NCBI GenBank assembly: GCA_026003835.1
Contig: BPHZ01000008.1
Location: 1-64,000, forward strand
DNA length: 64,000 nt
Origin: Herpetosiphonaceae bacterium
GTDB lineage: Bacteria > Chloroflexota > Chloroflexia > Chloroflexales > Herpetosiphonaceae
Direction: 5' to 3'
Shown: in pieces, positions 46,100-54,708 of the stretch
Layout: every line of letters begins with the position of its first letter
How positions within the stretch are numbered: position 1 is the stretch's first letter
Notes under the pieces: model-generated
What the model saw: only the letters and a program-made list of their open reading frames with translations
The model's database searches: none
Told to the model about the DNA's origin: nothing
Position numbers and translations under genes: made by a program

Positions 46100-49000
46100 T
46101 CAGCCTGGGTATCCCGGCACAGTGCCGTCGTGCTGCGCTTGACCGGACAGGCTTGGTAGTCTATCAGGGCAGCTCAGAAACGGCAGCCGGTCAAGGAGCG
46201 CGTCCGGAACATGCCAGAACTGGACGAGGCGCTCGCGTCCGCCTTCGACAATGAAGCCGCGGCCGGGAACGGCATCCATCGTCGGCGGCAGCTTAGGGAT
46301 CTTGCTGAGGCCCAGACTGGTTGGGGAAACATCGGCGTTGCCGAGGATGACTGAACTGCGCTCCATACGCACGATCTTCAGCAGGCTGCTGCTCGCCGCC
46401 TGGCTGAAATCGCTGCTGGTAATGAGCAGATGGATGCCGAGCTCCTGCGCCTGTACCATCCAGCGCGCCAGCCGGTCAAGGTTGCGCGCATCCGCGTCCA
46501 GCATATCCCAGTTGCTGATAGCAAGAACGATCTGCGCATCTACGGGGTGGAGCTCCATGATGGCAGCCTTACGATCCTTGAAGAGCCTGTCCAGCTCGTC
46601 GATCATCGCCACCAGCTCATCTTTATCGGCGGCGAAACACCGGGTATGCGGCAGCGTCTGAAATGGGCGGAGCACGCGCATACGGTAGTCGACCAGGTAG
46701 AATACAACCTGCTCCGGCCTGTAGCGCAACGCCAACCCGGCCAGGATTGCTCGTAACACATTGGATTTGCCTGTCCGTGGCCCGCCACAGATCAGCAGAT
46801 GCGGGCGTCGTTGCCAGATCGAGCGCGAGCGGTTGCAGGGTGCGGTTGTCAGTCGCAATCTCCACGTTGAGGGATGCGCGCGCGCCGTTGGTCTGTCCCA
46901 CCACTTGCCAGACTTCCGGTTTTACTTCGATATGAGCCGGCAGCAGCTCAAGCGAACGCGTAGTAGGGCCGTGGTAGTGCTGCCGCCAGTAGTGGTTAAT
47001 CAGCGCTACCGAGGCCCGGCAGCTCAACGTCGATCATTTTGAGGCTGGAGAGATCAAGCAACCGTTTTTCGCCATCGGGGTCGAGTGGTGCAGCTTCCTG
47101 GGTCAGCATACGCTCGATCTCGGCGCGCGGTCGAAGTGTTGGGAAGCCGATCTGGAAACTCTTTCGGATAGGGCGCCGCCGGCAGATAACCGCGGCCGTG
47201 GTCCCGTGGATGCAGCGCATACGCAAACGGCTTGTTGAGCAGATCCAGGGAATCGTTCTCGCTACTCAAGCGCAGCACGAGCTTTGTCGCAATGCTGTTC
47301 TTGAGATCGGAGGGGATAGCCGACGAGAGCCGGTCTGCGGTCAGGATGAAGTGAATACCAAAAGCCTTGGCGCCGCGGATCAAACGGCTGATCTGCTTGA
47401 TCGGATCGGGGTTCTGTTCCGCGAACTCGACCAGTCCATCGATCATGACGACCAGGGCCGGCATGCTGCTCTCCGGCCGGCTCTGCCGGTAGGCGACCCA
47501 GGAGCTCAACGCCGATCTGCAGGAAATGCTGCTGTCGGTCGCGGATCTCATCCTCCAGCACGCTCAGCAGCCGATCGATCTTAGTATAGTCGGTTGTGCG
47601 CAGCACATCGCCAATATGAGGGAGAGCGGGCGCTGCAGGCTCCTTATTGGTGCCCTGGTCGGCTCGAAAGCCCAGGCCCTGCCCGGTTGAATCGATGATG
47701 TAAAAGGCAACCTCCGCCGGCGAGTGGGTCGCCGATAGCGCCAGCACACACGAGCGCAGCAGCGAGGTCTTGCCAGACGAGCTGGAGCCAACCACCAGGA
47801 TGCTGCCGCGCTCGGCCAGACTGAGAATAAGTGGCTCCTGGCTGGCGTTCTGAGGATCGTCCAGCAAGCCCAGTGGGATATCGAGCAGCCGCAAACCCTC
47901 GCGTCTCTGTCCGACGGCGACCACGTCCGAGAGCAGCTGCGTCGATGTCAGCGGCGGACGCCAGAATCGGATACTTTTCGGCGGCATAGCCTGAGCCCAG
48001 GGATTGCTCCATCGTGCTCATAATCACATCGGCGTCGGTGAGGCGCCTGGCTGGTCTGCCCTGTATGGAGACCTTGGCCGAGGCGCTGGGCGTAGTCGCC
48101 GGCGGCATGTTTTGCGCCGGGCTGAGGGTAGATACGGAGCCATGCTCCTCCTGAGTATCCTGCGTCTGCAGCCCCTCGATCTTCTTCCGGCGCTGCTGCG
48201 GCGAGATCAGGCGCCCTGTGGCGTCGGGGATCAGGTAAATATCGTCGGCTTTTTGCTCCGGCGAGCGGTAGGGTAATGTAGCGATTGCCGATTGGAAGGC
48301 GACCACTTCGTTGTCAACGCGCAGGTAGGCCCGCCCAGGCGTGCTGTTTGGAATCGCCGCCGCCTCCTTGCTGTGGATCATCAGCTTGCTGTCCTCAGGG
48401 TCGATGACACGCAGTGCGATCCAGTAGGTCAGGTTAGCGCGCAAGCCTGCCTTGATCGCGCTATTTGAGGGCTGCTGTGTCCGCAAAGAGCAGATGGACG
48501 CCAAGGCTGCGCCCCTGCTTGGCAACGCGGATCAGTTCCTCGACGATATGCGGATAGTCGCGGGCCATTTCGTCAAACTCGTCGATTGCGATCAGCAGGT
48601 TAGGGATCGGGCTGGGCGGCGGCAGCAGGTTGCGGTAGCCCTTGATATTCGGTACGCCATGGGCGCCGAAGGTCTGCTTGCGGCGATCAAGCTCGCTGTT
48701 GATGGCGATCAGCGCCCGCTGGGCCTGGCTGCCGGAAAGATCGGTAATAAAGCCAGCCGTATGCGGCAGCCGCGCCAGATCGCGGAAGGTCGCGCCGCCT
48801 TTGAAGTCAATCAACATAAAGTTCAGCCGATCGGGGTGGTGCAAAATCGCCAGGCCCAGCAGAAGGGTTGTCAGTAACTCACTCTTGCCCGAGCCGGTGG
48901 TGCCGGCGATCATACCGTGGACGCCCTGCTTCTTCTCGTTGAGATCGAGCATAAGGGGCATATCTGGGCCTGAGGAGCCGATCGGCACGGGGAAGAGGCC

Positions 49001-50427
49001 GGACGGATGGGTGTCATCGTTTGGCGGCTGCAAGGCCCAGTAACGCCGGCAATCATAGCTGCGCGGATCGGCAATGCCCAGCAGGTCCAGCAGATTGACG
49101 GTTCTGGGTAGATTCTGGACCGCTCGTACATCCCCGAGCTGGATATTGCTCATCGCCAGGGCCATCCGGCGACTCTTTTCGCTGTCGATCTGATCGGGCT
49201 GGAAGAAGATTCGGCCGCCGTTGATGCCGGCGATGGCGAGCAACATCGGGTTGGCCTGAAGATCGAGATAGGCGCCGCAGTCGCCGGGAACCTCGCGCAT
49301 GTGCCTGACCAGACACATGGCGCTGGCGCCGATAGCGCTCCCACTCTTGAGGATGGTCTGGATAGGACCGAGCGCTGCGCCGCACTCCTCGTAGCTGTCG
49401 ACGACGACCACAAGATAGGGCAGATGGAGCGGTCGTTCCTGCGACACAGGCTGCGATACCAGATCGAGGCGCTGGCGGATCTCGCGATCGATCTCCTGCA
49501 GCACCTCTTGCAGGTAGTCCTTGCGCTGGTCTTCGGGATCGTTGGTGTAGTCGATGTTCGCCAGTAGGCGATAGCGCTCCTCGCCGATCAAGGAGCGGGT
49601 GTGTGTGGGAGGTGGCGTAGCCACGACCACTCCGCATCATGGCGCGAGTGCCAGAAGGCGGCGATGCGCACCTCAGCCGGGCTGTGGTGGACGGCGATCT
49701 GCCAGATCAGCGCGCGGACCATAGCCTGAGCCTCGATGGCAGGGCCGGCAATGCCGAGGGATCCGGCTCTGGGCAGGAGCAGCGTGCGCGGAACATCGCG
49801 GACGGTGGCGTAGCGGGCGGCGAGATCGTGAAGCTGCAGGGTAAACTCATTCGTCGCGCTGGACGAGGGCTTTTTGATTTTGACTGTGCTGGGGTATTCG
49901 CCAATGCCGATCCGTAGCGCAAGAAAATCCGGGTCCTCCGGTCGGCGCTCCCATAGACGCGGCTCGGCCCGCTCGACGATCTGGAGCAGCAGGGCGATCC
50001 CCGGATCGTTTTCATGGCGCAGCTGCCGCTGCTTGCTCCATAGTTCGCTAAGCCTGATATCGATTGTATTGAAGGCGATGGTGAACGCTGCCTGGGCTGC
50101 CTCTCTGGCGGCTTTCTGCTGGCTGCGCTGGTCGAAGTAGGTATAGATGCCCATGCCTGCCATTAGCAGCGAGAGGCCGACCATCGGCAGCGTGAGCAGC
50201 ATCCCGCCCCCATTGGAGTTGCCACGCAGCAGCGCGACAACCAGATAGAGGCCGGCGCTCATCAGCGGCAGAATAACTGAGGCCAGGCGCGGGCGCTGAG
50301 CCGGAGGCAGCTGCGGCGGAGGGGGAAGCTCAACTTCCTCGTCGGGCAGCTTCCGCAAAATGCGGGGCGGGCGATTAAAAATGCGCTGCGGCGATGTAAA
50401 GCTAGAAGCGTTGTGCTGATCATCCAT
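46100..50427 (-). CDS. EccC/EssC-type FtsK/SpoIIIE ATPase, three P-loops (seven frame breaks)
   Basis: The motor of type VII secretion systems, about 1440 residues once rejoined. The N-terminal part (49588-50427) has a Pro-rich head, two membrane helices (LASVILPLMSAGLYLVVALL, MLLTLPMVGLSLLMAGMGIY) and the usual DUF-like linker. ATPase 1 has GTTGSGKSELLTTLLLGLA (about 48881-48904) and LIAIDEFDEM. ATPase 2 has GSSSSGKTSLLRSCVLALS (about 47770) and VVMIDGLVEF. ATPase 3 has GGPRTGKSNVLRAILAGLA (about 46770) and a weak Walker B. Frame joins are near 49610, 48490, 47990, 47505, 47165, 47005 and 46800. All but the first fit one extra base. Three tandem ATPases with two N-terminal helices distinguish EccC from FtsK. 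No FHA head is present, unlike EssC. Confidence 0.85.
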
Positions 50428-50598
50428 TGCCGGTGTTGTTCTCGATGCTGTCCTATCTCAAGAAAATGTTCTGATGTGTTAGATACAAAAAGCAAAGAAT
50501 CGATTCGCGAAGGACAGCGATCGTTTCTAACAGGCGGGCAATGCTGCACGCTTGTGCCCTCAGCGGTCTTTCTGCCCGAAACGCAGCGATAGGATTTG

Positions 50599-51297
50599 CT
50601 ATTCAGAGGAGGGAGCGCTACTGGTGAGGTGAATCGTTAGCTCAATGCCCTCTCGTCCCAGCCTGGCCTGAGTCTTTGGCGGCTGGAGATGGTAGAGCAT
50701 GCCTTTATCGTAGAGGCAGCCGTCGATATAGACAGGCCGATCCGCTTTCAGGATCCACTGCTGCGCCAGATCGTCGAAGTAGATCTCGCAGTGTACTGCG
50801 CGGCCGATATATAACAGCGAAGAACGAAGCGTGTAGATAACCCTCTTTTGGATGGGAAGCTGGCTTTGCACAAACTGACGATTGATGATCAGGCCGTGGC
50901 GGCTGACGGGGATGCGCTTTCCGGAGCTGATCTCCAGATGGCAGTTGAAGCGCGTGCGGGGGGGGTGCGGAGCAGCCTGCTCCGGAGCGTTGCCGCTTTC
51001 GCTTGCAGGGCTGTGCCGCTGGAGAGCAGTTGAGAGGTTGGGAATTGAGCCGGCGCGAAGAACCAGCCAGGCGCCGTGAGGAATACCCAGGCTCTCGAAG
51101 GTCTGCTGGGGGGCAAGCTCTCGGAAGGTTCTGCCGCCGTCGATTGAGCAGAAAAGCCTGTAGGCGCCTGGATCGACGCTCGCCGTGGTATGATTGCTCA
51201 GATATGATGTGATAAAGTCCTGAACCGTTCGCGAGGCGCGGATGACAAGATCCGTGCCGCTGTTCTCCTCAAAGAAAAGTTTAACCTCAATACTCAT
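50599..51297 (-). CDS. YukD/EsaB-like ubiquitin-fold protein with FHA-like C-terminal half
   Basis: A 232-residue cytosolic protein. Residues 1-85 are a likely ubiquitin-like fold: MSIEVKLFFEENSGTDLVIR, ASRTVQDFITSYLSNHTT, YRLFCSIDGGRTFREL, LGIPHGAWLVLRAG. YukD/EsaB proteins are small T7SS regulators. After a linker rich in Pro and Ser, the second half (GKRIPVSRHGLIINRQFVQS, LYIGRAVHCEIYFDDLAQQW, PVYIDGCLYDKGMLYHLQPP) has an FHA-like strand pattern but lacks a clear SRxH. The start at MSIEVKL (51297) is taken on fold grounds; 51354 is possible. It lies 171 bases before the EccC-like gene and probably opens the cluster. Confidence 0.6.
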   Translation of the reverse strand: MSIEVKLFFEENSGTDLVIRASRTVQDFITSYLSNHTTASVDPGAYRLFCSIDGGRTFRELAPQQTFESLGIPHGAWLVLRAGSIPNLSTALQRHSPASESGNAPEQAAPHPPRTRFNCHLEISSGKRIPVSRHGLIINRQFVQSQLPIQKRVIYTLRSSLLYIGRAVHCEIYFDDLAQQWILKADRPVYIDGCLYDKGMLYHLQPPKTQARLGREGIELTIHLTSSAPSSE

Positions 51298-51399
51298 AGC
51301 TTGCTGGTTCTCGTTCGACACGTCTGAATTCGTTATAACCTTCGCAGGGGGCATCTACTGGCGATTACCCCCCATTTTTAGGCGGACTGATGGGCCAGG

Positions 51400-52281
51400 C
51401 TAGCCCGTTATATCATCCGGCGTCCGGCCCGTAGCCCTCTCGTGCGCCCTTCGCTCACGGCGAACCTTGACCACGATGCGGTCATACCACCAGTTCAGGA
51501 GCGGCGCAAGGATGCTCCCCGCGTAGACCATCAGCGTCATCTGCCAGCCGGGAGCGATCGAAAAGCGCTGCTTTTTGATGCCGCGCAGGATCACCCGCGC
51601 CACATCCTCCGCCTTCCAGACAGGGCCGGCGCCAAGCAGTGGATCGTGGACGATCCTGCGTGTTTCCTCTGGCTTCGTCTGGTTCTCATAGTCCAGCTGT
51701 GGCGTCTGGGTATCCGGTGGATAGACGATCGAGACAACGATTCCCAAGGGCTTGAGTTCGGCACGCAGCGACTCAGCAAAGCCTCGCAGGGCGATCTTGC
51801 TGGGAGTATAGGCTGTGTAGCCGTAAATCCCCAGCAGTGCAGCGCCCGAGGAGATAAACACGATGTGTCCACGCCCACGCCCAGCCATATGCGCCACCGC
51901 TGCTTGCGTCGGGTAGAGCGAACCAAAGAAATTGATATCCATCGTCTGGCGGAAAACGCTGGAGGGCAGCTCCAGAAAATGGCCGGGCTGGGCATAGCCG
52001 GCGCTGTTGATCAGTATATCCGGCGGGCCAAGCTCCGCCACAGCCTGATCAATCGCCTGCGCTGCCTGCGCCTCATCTGCAACATCGGCCGAGATCGTAT
52101 AGACCCGCTGCCCCCTGGCCAGGCCCGGCGCCTCGATCTCCGCTTTCGCGGCCTCAAGTTTGGCCGGATCGCGCGCGATAATGGTTAGATTGGCGCCCTC
52201 ACGAGCAAACAAGCAGGCGACAGCCTTTCCAATCCCGCTGGATCCGCCGGTAATGATGATATGCTGCTGATGAAACTCCAC
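51400..52281 (-). CDS. Short-chain dehydrogenase, 3-ketodihydrosphingosine-reductase-like
   Basis: A 293-residue SDR. Cofactor motif TGGSSGIGKA at residues 11-20, INSAGYAQPGHF, and the catalytic Ser and Tyr/Lys in FISSGAAL and YTAYTPSKIALRGFAESLRA. The segment YPPDTQTPQLDYENQTKPEE closely resembles the hallmark of eukaryotic KDSR/Tsc10 proteins. A C-terminal hydrophobic stretch (LMVYAGSILAPLLNWWYD) fits membrane association as in KDSR. That points to a keto-lipid, possibly a ketosphinganine. No serine palmitoyltransferase is in the window. It ends 102 bases upstream of the secretion cluster and is not obviously part of it. Confidence 0.82.
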   Translation of the reverse strand: MEFHQQHIIITGGSSGIGKAVACLFAREGANLTIIARDPAKLEAAKAEIEAPGLARGQRVYTISADVADEAQAAQAIDQAVAELGPPDILINSAGYAQPGHFLELPSSVFRQTMDINFFGSLYPTQAAVAHMAGRGRGHIVFISSGAALLGIYGYTAYTPSKIALRGFAESLRAELKPLGIVVSIVYPPDTQTPQLDYENQTKPEETRRIVHDPLLGAGPVWKAEDVARVILRGIKKQRFSIAPGWQMTLMVYAGSILAPLLNWWYDRIVVKVRRERRAHERATGRTPDDITG

Positions 52282-52555
52282 ACTGCCTCCCTTGATCCAT
52301 TGCCGTCGAGTGAGGCGCGCCTGCCTGCCGGCGATCGCGCCACTGCGCTGCTCTGTGACACCCAGCGGACGTTATGGTATCAGAAATCCGCAAAAAGGAG
52401 AAATCTCGGCCCCATATCATCGGTAGCGAAAAAAAGTGATCGTACATGTCACAACTCTCTGCTATGCTTGATTTAATCGTGTGGGCACCGGTGGTGTTCC
52501 TTGCAGGGTCATAACGACAAGCACGAGCAGGTACGTCAAGCAGGAGTAAGTGACC

Positions 52556-52807
52556 ATGACGATCCATGATCAGGAGCTGATGGCGCTGGCGACGGAGTTA
52601 ATGGAGACACGGAGGCTGAGCAGGGGAGAGGCGCTGATTGAGGCCAGGCGCATGCTGCGCGATCTCGCAGTTGAGGCCCTCGCCTGGGATTATGAGGTCG
52701 AGCAAACGCAGAGCGAAATGCAGCAGTACGCGCTGGCGTGGGACTACGACGTTGCGGAACAGCGGAGCCGGGCACAGCGAACCAAACGGGTGCGGCTGGC
52801 AGCATAG
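52556..52807 (+). CDS. Small hypothetical protein with internal duplication
   Basis: An 83-residue soluble protein of unknown function, MTIHDQELMALATELMETRR at the start and a basic end, QRTKRVRLAA. It contains a near-repeat, EALAWDYEVEQTQ and YALAWDYDVAEQR, about 18 residues apart in a helical stretch. AGGAG lies nine bases before ATG 52556, which decides this start over GTG 52550. A strong terminator follows. The 274-base gap before it, shared with the divergent reductase gene, shows no clear promoter. Confidence 0.6.
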   Translation: MTIHDQELMALATELMETRRLSRGEALIEARRMLRDLAVEALAWDYEVEQTQSEMQQYALAWDYDVAEQRSRAQRTKRVRLAA

Positions 52808-52836
52808 CAACCCTCAACATGGATGATCATCTCCAT

Positions 52837-52860
52837 AGGGCGGTCCGAGATGACCGCCCT
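52837..52860 (+). terminator. Hairpin terminator after the small gene
   Basis: AGGGCGGTC (52837-52845) pairs perfectly with GACCGCCCT (52852-52860) around a 6-base loop, followed by TTTACG. It lies 30 bases after the stop. Confidence 0.7.
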
Positions 52861-53081
52861 TTACGTATGCAGTTGATAAACTGCACGCTGCTGGCACCAC
52901 CAAAATACATGGCCTTGCGGCACCTAAGTTGCTAGAACGTCTGCTGAACGATCCGCTCTTGAGAGCGGCGATAACTGAAGAGAGAAGTGAGCCTCACAGA
53001 GCCCCTCTTCGGAGTTGACGGCTTCTCCTATGGGAGGGGCAGATGCTTTTCTGTTGCTTACGGGCGACACGAGGAGGAGAG

Positions 53082-53417
53082 ATGGATTGTCTGAAGTGTG
53101 CCGAGCAGAGTGTGACACGCAGCGCTGTCGCGATCTGCATGCTGTGTAGCTCTGGAACCTGCCTCCAGCACCGCACCCAGTATGATATCACTATCTATTC
53201 CCACCAACCTGGCGGGATCGTCCCTCTGCGCATCCCTGAGCCAAACCCTTTGCGGGTTTCCCTCTGCGCAGCCTGTACAGATCTTATGAACCCACAGCAG
53301 GATGACCAGCCACGCGGAGGGCTGCGGGCAACGCTGCTCAGCCGGATGGCAGGCTACGGGCGCCAGGTCGAGGAAGTACGCACCTCGGGGCGGCTCGCGC
53401 CAGGGACAAGCACCTAG
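53082..53417 (+). CDS. DUF2180-like zinc-ribbon protein
   Basis: A 111-residue protein. The opening MDCLKCAEQSVTRSAVAICM followed by LCSSGTCLQHR has the Cys/His spacing of DUF2180, a small putative zinc-binding family known from actinobacteria and archaea; a further CxxC (SLCAACTDL) follows. The role is unknown; a nucleic-acid or metal-binding role is only a guess. AGGAGGAGAG lies just before ATG 53082, which decides this start over the open frame from 53043. Confidence 0.7.
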   Translation: MDCLKCAEQSVTRSAVAICMLCSSGTCLQHRTQYDITIYSHQPGGIVPLRIPEPNPLRVSLCAACTDLMNPQQDDQPRGGLRATLLSRMAGYGRQVEEVRTSGRLAPGTST

Positions 53418-53557
53418 AAACTCAACCATGGTAGTCTGTTTGCCAAACCCTTTGATATACTTGGCTGTGTGGCACGCTTTCGCACTGTGCTGAAAGGCGA
53501 AAGGCGGAAGGAGTGCTTCAGCATCCTGGAATACGCTGCTCATGATGGAGGGAATCC

Positions 53558-53935
53558 ATGGTTGAGGGAATGCCTCGGGTTTGGCTGCGCCTGGAGGGAT
53601 TAGCTATCTTACTGATGAGCATATTGCTGTACGCTCTGCAACATCAGGGATGGTTGTTGTTCGCTGTGCTTTTTTTTGCGCCGGATCTATCAATAGCAGG
53701 CTACCTGGCAGGGCCAGGCGCCGGCTCGCTGCTCTACAATGTAGCTCACAGCTACGTGATACCGGCGCTGCTTGCCGGCCTGGGGCTTGTATGGGCATCA
53801 CCCCTGGTCGTTGCGCTGGCACTTATCTGGACGGCCCATATCGGTTTCGATCGCTTTCTGGGCTATGGGCTGAAATATCCGGGCAGCTTCAAGGAGACCC
53901 ATCTGGGGCGGTTGGGACCGGGACGCGGCGCCTGA
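53558..53935 (+). CDS. DUF4260-family membrane protein
   Basis: A 125-residue integral membrane protein with three to four helices (LAILLMSILLYAL, WLLFAVLFFAPDLSIAGYLA, YVIPALLAGLGLVWASPLVV). The motifs APDLSIAGYLAGPGAGSLLY, NVAHSYVIPALL and WTAHIGFDRFLGYGLKYPGS, ending KETHLGRLG, match DUF4260. Function is unknown. GGAGGGAATCC precedes the ATG. Confidence 0.82.
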   Translation: MVEGMPRVWLRLEGLAILLMSILLYALQHQGWLLFAVLFFAPDLSIAGYLAGPGAGSLLYNVAHSYVIPALLAGLGLVWASPLVVALALIWTAHIGFDRFLGYGLKYPGSFKETHLGRLGPGRGA

Positions 53936-53943
53936 GTCAACGA

Positions 53944-53968
53944 CCCACGGCTGAAGCACGTGGGCTTC
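53944..53968 (+). repeat. Dispersed palindrome
   Basis: CCCACG (53944-53949) pairs with CGTGGG (53959-53964) around GCTGAAGCA, followed by GCTTC. A perfect ancestor, with the centre GGCTGAAGCC, would match the hairpins at the ends of the htrA insertion. It fits an IS200/IS605-type end or a REP-like repeat. Confidence 0.45.
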
Positions 53969-54010
53969 CGCGCCTAAAGGCACGCATCTGTGAAGCGGAA
54001 GGAGCAGACC

Positions 54011-54682
54011 ATGAAACATCATGATCGGCAGATCAGAGGCCCGCATCAGGGCCAGCCGGTGCTACTTGCCGGCGAGCCGCTGGATCGGGCACGGGCGGCG
54101 ATGATCCTGGTGCATGGGCGTGGCGCCGATGCCGCAAGCATCCTGGCACTGGCCGACGAGCTAGCCCGACCCGGCTTCGTCTATCTGGCGCCGCAGGCAG
54201 CGGGAAACAGTTGGTATCCACAGCGCTTTCTCGCGCCGCTGACCAGCAATGAGCCCTGGCTCTCGTCGGCGTTGGCTGCCATCGGCGCAGTGCTCTCACA
54301 AACCGCCGCCTCCGGCGTTCCGCTTGAGCGCACCATGCTGTTAGGGTTTTCGCAGGGCGCCTGTCTGGCGCTTGAGTTTGTTGCGCGCAACGCCCGGCGC
54401 TATGGTGGAGTCGTTGGGCTGAGCGGCGGGCTGATCGGTCCCGTCGGTACGCCGCGAAACTATTCAGGCTCCCTGGACGGCACACCTGTCTTCCTTGGCT
54501 GCAGCGATATCGACCCGCATATTCCGGAAGAGCGGGTCCATGAGACAGCCGAGGTGCTCAAACGATTGGGGGGCGATGTAACCGTGCGCATCTACCCTGG
54601 GATGGGTCATACCGTCAATGAGGATGAGCTTCTTTTCGTGCGGGAAATAATGGCGATGCTGAGCGATCAGGGTGGGAGCTAG
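54011..54682 (+). CDS. Phospholipase/carboxylesterase (alpha/beta hydrolase)
   Basis: A 223-residue cytosolic serine hydrolase of the YpfH/carboxylesterase 2 family. ILVHGRGADAASILALADEL is the oxyanion region. The nucleophile Ser is in LLGFSQGACLALEF near residue 115, the Asp in GCSDIDPHIP and the His in YPGMGHTVNEDE. APQAAGNSWYPQRF is family-typical. AAGGAG lies nine bases before ATG 54011. The natural ester is unknown; short acyl esters or lysophospholipids are usual for the family. Confidence 0.86.
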   Translation: MKHHDRQIRGPHQGQPVLLAGEPLDRARAAMILVHGRGADAASILALADELARPGFVYLAPQAAGNSWYPQRFLAPLTSNEPWLSSALAAIGAVLSQTAASGVPLERTMLLGFSQGACLALEFVARNARRYGGVVGLSGGLIGPVGTPRNYSGSLDGTPVFLGCSDIDPHIPEERVHETAEVLKRLGGDVTVRIYPGMGHTVNEDELLFVREIMAMLSDQGGS

Positions 54683-54708
54683 ATAGGAAAGCTTCAGAGA
54701 AGTGGGCA

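Noticed and set aside
46800..49610. Programmed ribosomal frameshifting in the EccC-like gene
   Set aside because: Seven breaks in one gene and the same pattern in unrelated genes make recoding implausible.
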